Source: Cyanobium sp. M55B138 (GTDB lineage Bacteria; Cyanobacteriota; Cyanobacteriia; PCC-6307; Cyanobiaceae). Taken from it: a stretch of DNA of 8,831 nucleotides. Position numbers and translations under genes: made by a program. The first letter of the stretch is position 1, and every line of letters starts with the position of its first letter. This document shows, piece by piece, positions 1 through 5,585 of the stretch. The DNA lies in assembly GCA_018400215.1 (NCBI GenBank), contig JAGYNF010000061.1:1-8831 (forward strand), written 5' to 3'. The notes beneath the pieces are model-generated. The model was not told the origin of the DNA. It was given only the letters and a program-made list of their open reading frames with translations, and searched no databases.

Positions 1-2624
1 ACACCCCCGTGAGCTATCTGCGCGAGGTGAGCGAGCAGGGCCTGCGCCAGCGCCTTGGCCTGGCGGCAGGCGAGGCCTTTGACCCTGTCTATGGCGAGCG
101 GCTGGCCTTTGAGTTGCAGGTGATGGACCAGATGGGCTTCCCCACCTACTTCCTGGTGGTGTGGGACTACATCCGCTTCGCCCGCGAGAATGGCATACCG
201 GTGGGCCCTGGACGGGGCTCAGCCGCCGGTTCGCTGGTGGCCTATGCCCTGGCGATCACCACGATTGATCCGGTCACCAATGGCCTGCTGTTCGAGCGGT
301 TCCTCAATCCCGAACGCAAGTCGATGCCGGATATTGACACCGACTTCTGCATCGAGCGTCGGGGCGAAGTGATCGATTATGTCACCAGTCGTTATGGTGA
401 AGATAAGGTTGCCCAGATCATCACCTTCAACCGCATGACATCCAAGGCGGTGTTGAAGGATGTAGCGCGGGTGCTGGATATTCCCTATGGCGATGCCGAC
501 CGGCTGGCGAAGTTGATCCCGGTGGTGCGGGGCAAGCCGGCCAAACTCAAGGAGATGATCGGCGATGAATCGCCGGCACCTGAATTCCGCGAGAAATACC
601 AGAACGATCCCGTGGTCAAGCGCTGGGTGGAGATGGCCATGCGCATCGAGGGCACCAACAAGACCTTTGGGGTGCACGCTGCCGGTGTGGTCATTGCCGC
701 TGAGCCCCTGGATGAGCTGGTGCCGTTGCAGCGCAACAATGATGGCCAGGTGATCACCCAGTATTTCATGGAGGATGTGGAGTCGATGGGGCTCCTGAAG
801 ATGGATTTCCTCGGCCTCAAAAATCTCACCATGATCGATAAGACCCTCGATCTGGTGGAACAGAGCACGGGAGAGAAGATCGACCCCGACAACCTTCCCC
901 TCAATGATCCCGGCACCTATGGCCTGCTGGCCCGCGGCGACCTGGAGGGCATCTTCCAGCTGGAATCCAGTGGCATGCGCCAGATTGTGCGCGATCTCAA
1001 GCCCTCATCACTGGAGGATATTTCCTCGATCCTGGCCCTCTATCGGCCAGGCCCCCTGGATGCGGGCCTCATCCCCAAATTCATCAACCGCAAGCACGGG
1101 CGTGAGGCCATTGAGTTTGCCCACGAGAAGCTGCAGCCGATCTTGAAGGAAACCTATGGAATCATGGTGTACCAGGAGCAGATCATGAAGATCGCCCAGG
1201 ACCTGGCCGGCTATTCCCTCGGCGAGGCCGACCTGCTGCGGCGGGCCATGGGCAAAAAGAAGAAGAGCGAGATGGAAAAGCACCAGGGCATCTTCGTGCA
1301 GGGCGCCACGGATCGGGGCGTGGATTCCCAGTTGGCGGAAGGTTTATTTGAGCAGATGGTGATGTTTGCTGAATACTGCTTCAACAAGAGCCATTCCACC
1401 GCCTATGGGGCGGTGACCTATCAAACCGCCTACCTCAAGGCCCACTATCCGGTGGCCTACATGGCGGCCCTGCTCACCGTGAACGCCGGTGATTCGGCCA
1501 AGGTGCAGCGCTATATCGCCAATTGCAATGCCATGGGTATTGAGGTGATGCCTCCCGATGTGAACGCCTCTGGCATTGATTTCACGCCGGTGGGTGATCG
1601 CATTCTCTTTGGGCTCTCGGCTGTGCGCAATCTTGGCGATGGCGCGATTCGCCAGTTGATCGATGCCCGTCAGAGCGATGGGGCCTTCGCCAGCCTGGCC
1701 GCGCTCTGCGATCGCATTCCGGGTCAGCAACTCAACCGCCGGGCCCTGGAGGCCCTGATCCACTCCGGAGCCCTCGATGCCCTGGAGCCCAGGGGCAATC
1801 GGGCCCAGCTGATGGCTGATCTGGACCTGGTGCTCGACTGGGCCAGCTCCCGCGCCAGGGATCGGGCCAGTGGCCAGGGCAACCTCTTTGACCTACTGGC
1901 CGGCGGGGCCGCTGGCCCAGAGGCCGCCCCCCTCAGCACCGCCCCCAAGGCCGCCCCCGTGGCGGACTACCCGCCCACGGAGAAGTTGCGGCTGGAGAAG
2001 GAGTTGGTGGGTTTCTACCTCTCTGACCATCCGCTCAAGCAGTTGGCGCGCCAGGTGAAGTTGCTCTCGCCGGTGGCCCTGGGCAACCTCGAGGAGTTGG
2101 CCGACAAGGCCAAGGTGAGTGCGGTGGTGATGGTGCCCGAGCTGCGCCAGGTCAACACCCGCAAGGGCGACCGCATGGCCGTGCTGCAACTCGAGGACCT
2201 CACCGGCAGCTGCGAGGCGGTGGTGTTCCCCAAGAGCTACGCCCGCCTGGCCGATCACCTGATGGTGGATGCGCGCCTGCTGGTGTGGGCCTCGGTGGAT
2301 CGCCGCGACGACCGGGTGCAGCTGATCATCGACGACTGCCGCAGCATCGACAACCTGCAGCTGTTGATGGTGGAACTCGGAGCTGAGCAGGCTGCCGACA
2401 TTGCCATTCAGCATCGGCTGCGGGAATGCCTGCAGCGCCATCGGGTGGCCCAGGAGGAGGCCGGTTCGCGGGTGCCGGTGGTGGCCTTGGTGCGCGAGGG
2501 GGACCACACCCGTTTCGTGCGGCTGGGCCCCCAGTTCTGCGTGGCCGATCCCACCGCGGCACTCAGCACACTGAACGCGGCCGATTTCCAGGCCCGGATC
2601 AGTGCCTCGCTGCTGGCGGTCTGA
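1..2624 (+). CDS. dnaE: DNA polymerase III subunit alpha, 5'-truncated by window edge
   Basis: Catalytic subunit of the replicative DNA polymerase. The reading frame is already open at the left edge, so the GTG at 9 is an internal Val codon and not the start; about 873 residues of a protein usually near 1170 are present, and the N-terminal PHP domain is missing. Counting from that Val as residue 1: GPGRGSAAGS at 66-75; the palm motif MPDIDTDF with D108 and D110, and KMDFLGL with D266, which match the three catalytic Asp of bacterial DnaE (E. coli 401, 403, 555); FAEYCFNKSHSTAY at about 453-466; a helix-hairpin-helix region near 573-591; a QGNLF motif at 623-627 that fits the beta-clamp-binding consensus; an Ala/Pro-rich linker at about 631-654; and an OB-fold around 703-745. 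The gene converges on the PAM68-like gene with 7 bases between the stops. Third codon positions are noticeably more A/T-rich in the first half than in the second. Family assignment is certain. Confidence 0.98.
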   Translation, partial: TPVSYLREVSEQGLRQRLGLAAGEAFDPVYGERLAFELQVMDQMGFPTYFLVVWDYIRFARENGIPVGPGRGSAAGSLVAYALAITTIDPVTNGLLFERFLNPERKSMPDIDTDFCIERRGEVIDYVTSRYGEDKVAQIITFNRMTSKAVLKDVARVLDIPYGDADRLAKLIPVVRGKPAKLKEMIGDESPAPEFREKYQNDPVVKRWVEMAMRIEGTNKTFGVHAAGVVIAAEPLDELVPLQRNNDGQVITQYFMEDVESMGLLKMDFLGLKNLTMIDKTLDLVEQSTGEKIDPDNLPLNDPGTYGLLARGDLEGIFQLESSGMRQIVRDLKPSSLEDISSILALYRPGPLDAGLIPKFINRKHGREAIEFAHEKLQPILKETYGIMVYQEQIMKIAQDLAGYSLGEADLLRRAMGKKKKSEMEKHQGIFVQGATDRGVDSQLAEGLFEQMVMFAEYCFNKSHSTAYGAVTYQTAYLKAHYPVAYMAALLTVNAGDSAKVQRYIANCNAMGIEVMPPDVNASGIDFTPVGDRILFGLSAVRNLGDGAIRQLIDARQSDGAFASLAALCDRIPGQQLNRRALEALIHSGALDALEPRGNRAQLMADLDLVLDWASSRARDRASGQGNLFDLLAGGAAGPEAAPLSTAPKAAPVADYPPTEKLRLEKELVGFYLSDHPLKQLARQVKLLSPVALGNLEELADKAKVSAVVMVPELRQVNTRKGDRMAVLQLEDLTGSCEAVVFPKSYARLADHLMVDARLLVWASVDRRDDRVQLIIDDCRSIDNLQLLMVELGAEQAADIAIQHRLRECLQRHRVAQEEAGSRVPVVALVREGDHTRFVRLGPQFCVADPTAALSTLNAADFQARISASLLAV

Positions 2625-2635
2625 GCGCCACTCAG
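2621..2635. terminator. Small hairpin at the dnaE/PAM68 convergent stops
   Basis: CTGAG at 2621-2625 pairs with CTCAG at 2631-2635 around a 5-base loop, and the arms contain the stop codons of both converging genes. This is a plausible but weak bidirectional terminator: the stem is only 5 bp and neither side has a T-run. The location is the main argument. Confidence 0.2.
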
Positions 2636-3042
2636 CCGTTAGGCCCCTGGCGCATGGCCCGCAGCGACTCCCTGATCCGGCCGATGTTGAGGCCAATCTG
2701 CTCGCTCCCCAGCAGGCTGCCGGGCTGGGATTCCCAGCTGGCCGAGAGCACCCCGTAGCTGAGCCCCACCAGCCCCAGCACAAAACAGGCGCCCGAGGCG
2801 GCCAGGGTGGTGCTGGGTGGAATGTCGAGGATCTGGCGACTCACCAGCAGGTAGCTGGCAATGAACACGCCCATACCGAGCACCGTGGGAATGCCGGTGG
2901 CAATGGCAATCCGCCGGGCCATGCGATTGGCCACGGCATCCGGGATGACCTGCTGGCGGGCGGAGGAGCGTTTCTCCGCCCGTGGCCGGGGCTGGGGAAC
3001 GGCCCCCTTGCCGGCCGTTGGCTTGATACCTTTTCCCGCCAT
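2632..3042 (-). CDS. PAM68-like photosystem II assembly protein (DUF3464)
   Basis: A 136-residue membrane protein of the PAM68 family, which in plants and cyanobacteria assists early photosystem II assembly at the thylakoid or plasma membrane. The N-terminus (1-30) is Lys/Arg/Pro-rich and should be cytoplasmic. Next comes a conserved-looking block, IPDAVANRMARR (33-44), then two hydrophobic segments at about 46-67 and 78-97, with GLSYGVLSASWE (93-104) running off the second. The tail GSLLGSEQIGLNIGRIR (108-124) is also typical of the family. ATG at 3042 is the only reasonable start; no Shine-Dalgarno sequence is visible in front of it, as is common in cyanobacteria. It lies 28 bases after rpsO on the same strand and is probably transcribed with it. 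Family recognition is from remembered motifs; the molecular role is known for family members, not shown here. Confidence 0.9.
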   Translation of the reverse strand: MAGKGIKPTAGKGAVPQPRPRAEKRSSARQQVIPDAVANRMARRIAIATGIPTVLGMGVFIASYLLVSRQILDIPPSTTLAASGACFVLGLVGLSYGVLSASWESQPGSLLGSEQIGLNIGRIRESLRAMRQGPNG

Positions 3043-3070
3043 GGAGGGGTTGCTGATCAGTGCGGGGGCT

Positions 3071-3340
3071 TCAGCCGCGGATGCCCAGCTTGGCGATCAG
3101 CTGGCTGTAACGCTCCTGGCTGATGCCCTTGAGGTAACCGAGCAGCCGCTTGCGGCGGCCGATCATCTTGAGCAGACCCTGGCGCGAAGAGAAATCGTGC
3201 TTGTTCTGCTGCAGGTGGCCCGTGAGCTGGCTGATGCGCTCACTCAACATCGCCACCTGTACCTCCACTGAGCCGGTATCCGTGCCGTGGGTCTGATGGG
3301 AGTTGATCAGTTCCTGCTTCTTGGTGGTGTTGAGCGGCAT
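3071..3340 (-). CDS. rpsO: 30S ribosomal protein S15
   Basis: An 89-residue protein of exactly the usual S15 length. S15 binds 16S rRNA in the central domain and helps assemble the small-subunit platform. Diagnostic stretches are [18 protein letters not shown] (19-36), [15 protein letters not shown] (43-57) and the basic block [12 protein letters not shown] (59-70). The ATG at 3340 was chosen because it gives the canonical [12 protein letters not shown] start; the frame is open for another 23 codons upstream, but those residues do not resemble S15. It sits between ruvA, 84 bases upstream, and the PAM68-like gene, 28 bases downstream, all on the minus strand. S15 is autoregulated through its own mRNA leader in several bacterial phyla; hairpins in the 84-base gap could serve that role here, but this is unproven. 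Confidence 0.98.
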   Translation of the reverse strand: MPLNTTKKQELINSHQTHGTDTGSVEVQVAMLSERISQLTGHLQQNKHDFSSRQGLLKMIGRRKRLLGYLKGISQERYSQLIAKLGIRG

Positions 3341-3365
3341 GGAGGTTGATGAGGGACGAAACACA

Positions 3366-3382
3366 GCTGGGGGTTGCCCAGC
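3366..3382 (-). promoter_or_regulatory. Hairpin in the ruvA-rpsO gap (rpsO leader)
   Basis: GCTGGG at 3366-3371 pairs with CCCAGC at 3377-3382 around a 5-base loop, 25 bases before the rpsO start when read on the minus strand. A second candidate stem, CCACC at 3406-3410 with GGTGG at 3420-3424, directly follows the ruvA stop. These could be an intercistronic processing or attenuation structure, or part of an S15-binding leader. Each stem is only 5-6 bp, so chance is a real alternative in such GC-rich DNA. Confidence 0.3.
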
Positions 3383-3424
3383 CCAGGTTTCTGTGCAGCA
3401 AACATCCACCTTACCGCCCGGTGG

Positions 3425-4078
3425 TTACGCCTCCTGCCGCGAGAGCCAGCGCAGGCACTCCCGAATCCAGTCATCCGCCTGCCAATTTCCCGCCGATTCA
3501 GCGCCACTGGCCACGGCCCGCAGGGCCCGGTGCACCTCAAGGGCTTCATAGCCCAGGGCCGTGAGGGTGAGCTGCACCTCATCCCGCTGGGCCCCGGGCA
3601 GGTTGGCACTGGCCAGGGCCAACTCCGCATCGGTGCTGTCCGCCGCCAGTTGGCCGAGGAAGCGCTGTTGCAGCCGGGCGCGCAGCTCCACCGCCAGTCG
3701 TTCGGCTGTGCGCTTGCCCACCCCGGGGGCCTGGCAGAGCCGGCGCAGATCGGCCTGCACGATCGCCTGCACCAACTCGCCCGTTTCCAGGCATCCCAGC
3801 AGCCCCAGCGCCATCTGGGGACCGACCCCACTCACCCCCACCAGTTCCCGGAACAGGTCGCGCTCGTGGCGCTCGCCGAAGCCGTAGAGGGTCCAGCCGT
3901 CGTCGCGCACGGCCTGGTGGATGTGCAGCGCCAGGGGGCTGCCCAGCTGGGGCAGGTGCTGCCACTGGCGCTGGCTCACCTGCACCTCGTAACCCACCCC
4001 CTGGCACACCAGCAGCAGGCCGCAGCGCTTGTCCAGCTGCCACGGATCGGCGAGTTGCCCTTGCAGCCAGCCGATCAT
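3425..4078 (-). CDS. ruvA: Holliday junction branch migration complex subunit RuvA
   Basis: A 217-residue RuvA, close to the usual length of about 200. RuvA tetramers hold four-way DNA junctions open and load the RuvB motor. The start at ATG 4078 gives the family-typical MIGWLQGQL; the frame remains open for 101 codons upstream, but that part is Gln/Gly/Ala-rich and antisense to the lipoprotein gene. The N-terminal OB-fold covers about 1-65, including CQGVGYEV (25-32). Two helix-hairpin-helix motifs follow: LVGVSGVGPQMALGLL (79-94) and APGVGKRTAERLAVEL (117-132). A variable linker leads to the C-terminal RuvB-contacting domain (about 163-217), which has QLTLTALGYEALEVHRAL. The gene diverges from the predicted lipoprotein gene with just 21 bases between the start codons, so its promoter must overlap that gene. 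It appears to head a ruvA-rpsO-PAM68 run. Confidence 0.97.
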   Translation of the reverse strand: MIGWLQGQLADPWQLDKRCGLLLVCQGVGYEVQVSQRQWQHLPQLGSPLALHIHQAVRDDGWTLYGFGERHERDLFRELVGVSGVGPQMALGLLGCLETGELVQAIVQADLRRLCQAPGVGKRTAERLAVELRARLQQRFLGQLAADSTDAELALASANLPGAQRDEVQLTLTALGYEALEVHRALRAVASGAESAGNWQADDWIRECLRWLSRQEA

Positions 4079-4099
4079 GGGGACAGCCTGAATGCATCC

Positions 4100-4594
4100 A
4101 TGCTGCCCGCACCGCGCCCCCCCCAGAGCAACCGGCCTGCCCAGCCCTGCCCACGGCGCTGGGGACTGGGCTGCCTGGCCCAGCGCCTGGCCAGCGTTGT
4201 GCTGGTGCTGCTTCTGCTTCTGCCCCTGGGCGGCTGCGGGGCGGTTGGTCAGCCCCCCCGCACTGTTCTGCTCCAGGCCCTGGCCCTGCAGATCCAGCTC
4301 ACCCAGGGCGCCATTGCCCAGGCCCTCGATCTGCAGGCCGCCGGCCTGCCCGAGGTGAGCCGGGTGCGGGTGGCCGAGCAAGAGAGCATCCGCATCGGGG
4401 AGGCCAAGGGCTGGCGCCTGGCCGGACAGTTCGACTGGCGGCTACCGGGGGACCCAATCCGGGTGGACAGTCCGTTCGAGCTCTATCTGCAGCGGGGCGT
4501 GCGGGGTGAGAGCTGGCGCCTGGCCCGCCCCAGTGGCAGTGCCGATGGCAGCACCCAGGCCTGGCTGACCGATCCCCTGCCGCTGCCGGGCTGA
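4100..4594 (+). CDS. Predicted small lipoprotein, unknown function
   Basis: A 164-residue protein I do not recognise beyond the impression of a conserved cyanobacterial hypothetical. The ATG at 4100 gives a 30-residue Pro/Arg-rich head, then a strong hydrophobic core (about 31-45, with five Leu in a row) ending in LPLGGC, where C46 could be the lipidated Cys of a lipobox. The Gly at -2 is acceptable but not ideal. The mature part has a Leu/Gln/Ala-rich, probably helical stretch (55-82), then alternating hydrophobic/polar segments (about 86-143: SRVRVAEQESIRIGEAKGWR..., FDWRLPGDPIRVDSPFELYL) that suggest a small beta-sandwich. The frame is open far upstream, but that part is antisense to ruvA and was excluded. 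The start is 21 bases from the divergent ruvA start. The protein is probably anchored at a membrane facing the periplasm or lumen; no function can be assigned. Confidence 0.75.
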   Translation: MLPAPRPPQSNRPAQPCPRRWGLGCLAQRLASVVLVLLLLLPLGGCGAVGQPPRTVLLQALALQIQLTQGAIAQALDLQAAGLPEVSRVRVAEQESIRIGEAKGWRLAGQFDWRLPGDPIRVDSPFELYLQRGVRGESWRLARPSGSADGSTQAWLTDPLPLPG

Positions 4595-4602
4595 GCGCCG
4601 CA

Positions 4603-4620
4603 CCCCGCCTAGGCGCGGGG
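4603..4620. terminator. GC-rich inverted repeat between convergent genes
   Basis: CCCCGC at 4603-4608 and GCGGGG at 4615-4620 form a perfect 6-bp stem around a 6-base loop, in the junction where the lipoprotein gene (stop at 4594) and the transporter gene (stop codon at 4609-4611) converge. The centre, CGCCTAGGCG at 4607-4616, is itself a perfect 10-bp palindrome. The place suits a bidirectional terminator, but there is no T-run in either direction and the arm overlaps the transporter C-terminal codons. Confidence 0.35.
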
Positions 4621-5502
4621 CTGCCGGCGACTGCTGAGGCTGATCAGGGTCGCCAGCAGCACCAGGGCTGCGCCCACCACGGTCCAGCCGTCCACCGCCT
4701 CACCGAACACCCACCAGCCCCACAGGCCGGCAAACAGCACCTGCACATAGCTGATGGCCGTTGCCCGGGCCGCCGGCAGGGCCGTGAGGCTGCGGGTGAG
4801 CCCCAGCTGGCCCAGCTGGGTGAAGATCCCCACCCCCAGCAGCCAGAGCAGCTCCACCGGGGTCGGCAGCACCGGGTTGGCCAGCACCAGCGGCAGGCTC
4901 ATCGGCACCGCCACCAGGGGGAAATAGAACACGATCACCAGGGGGTGTTCGCTGCGGGCCAGGGAGCGCACGCTCACGTAGGCCAGGGCGGTGCAGAGCG
5001 CACCTGCCACGGCGATCAGCACGGGCCAGCCCGCCAGCTGTTGGCCTGGCTGGGCCACCAGCAACACCCCTGCCCAGCCCACCGCCACCGCCAGCAGCAC
5101 CCGGCGGCCGATCCGCTCCCCCAGCATCAGCCAGGCCAGCAGGGCGGTGAAGGTGGGATAGAGGTACTGGAGCACCGTGGCGGAGGCCAGCGGCAGCTCC
5201 GTCAGGGCCACGTACACGCACAGCAGGGCCACGCTGCCGATGGCGCCTCGCCACACCAGCAGCCCCCGCCGCTGCCCCCAGGGCGGGATGCCGGCCCGCC
5301 GCAGCAGCCACCAGCTCAGCGCCACGCTCACCAGGGCCCGGGCCAGCACCACCTCGGCCGCGGGAATGCGGCCGCCCACCTGTTTCACGCACACCCCCAT
5401 CAGCGAGAAGCTCAGGGCACTGGCCAGCATGGCCAGCTCCGGCCTCCCGGCTGCGCCAGACAGCCCGGTGGCCATGGGCTGATCCGGGCCGGGGGCCGTC
5501 AT
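4609..5502 (-). CDS. EamA/DMT-family transporter
   Basis: A 297-residue integral membrane protein of the drug/metabolite transporter (EamA, RhaT-like) family. Two tandem EamA units are visible, at about 22-150 and 158-290, giving about ten hydrophobic segments (for example 24-40, 50-67, 86-101, 107-127, 134-151, 158-177, 186-207, 214-233, 244-264, 272-289). Each unit carries the family-type helix ending in a Gly-Glu pair: YPTFTALLAWLMLGERI (115-131) and SYVQVLFAGLWGWWVFGEAV (251-270). The N-terminus (1-20) is hydrophilic and the C-terminus ends in a basic tail (SRRQPRA), as expected for cytoplasmic ends. ATG 5502 is used; Met10 (5475) is a possible alternative. The substrate cannot be deduced: relatives move amino acids, metabolites or drugs. 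It diverges from dnaG and converges on the lipoprotein gene, so it is transcribed alone on its strand. Confidence 0.93.
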   Translation of the reverse strand: MTAPGPDQPMATGLSGAAGRPELAMLASALSFSLMGVCVKQVGGRIPAAEVVLARALVSVALSWWLLRRAGIPPWGQRRGLLVWRGAIGSVALLCVYVALTELPLASATVLQYLYPTFTALLAWLMLGERIGRRVLLAVAVGWAGVLLVAQPGQQLAGWPVLIAVAGALCTALAYVSVRSLARSEHPLVIVFYFPLVAVPMSLPLVLANPVLPTPVELLWLLGVGIFTQLGQLGLTRSLTALPAARATAISYVQVLFAGLWGWWVFGEAVDGWTVVGAALVLLATLISLSSRRQPRA

Positions 5503-5585
5503 GGTTGGGGTGGGCAGCGATGCGCATGCTGGCGGATCGGCCTGGCGGCCATCAGAATCATCGCCAGCTCAGTCGTGGTTGCCCC
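5503..5585. promoter_or_regulatory. Divergent EamA/dnaG intergenic region
   Basis: With dnaG starting at TTG 5586, 83 bases separate it from the divergent transporter start. Promoters for both genes are expected here or just inside the genes. I see no convincing -10/-35 pair; a short palindrome, ATGCGCAT, lies at 5520-5527. If dnaG instead started at ATG 5520, the gap would shrink to 17 bases. Confidence 0.35.

Noticed and set aside
1893..2783. A 296-codon minus-strand frame across the dnaE end and the PAM68-like gene
   Set aside because: It overlaps two well-supported genes in other frames and reads as His/Gln/Gly-rich shadow translation.
3341..3409. N-terminal extension of rpsO by 23 codons
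   Set aside because: S15 is about 89 residues and starts at the MPLNTTKKQ block; the extension has no resemblance to S15 and covers the likely leader.
3374..4099. Long upstream extension of the lipoprotein reading frame
   Set aside because: This part is antisense to ruvA and its translation lacks family features. Starting at ATG 4100 gives a sensible signal sequence and leaves ruvA intact.
4079..4381. Upstream extension of the ruvA frame by 101 codons
   Set aside because: RuvA proteins begin with MIG-type sequences, matched at ATG 4078; the extension is antisense to the lipoprotein gene and is compositionally biased.
5520..5527. ATGCGCAT palindrome as an operator
   Set aside because: An 8-bp palindrome is expected by chance at this GC content, and no second copy or spacing pattern supports a binding site.
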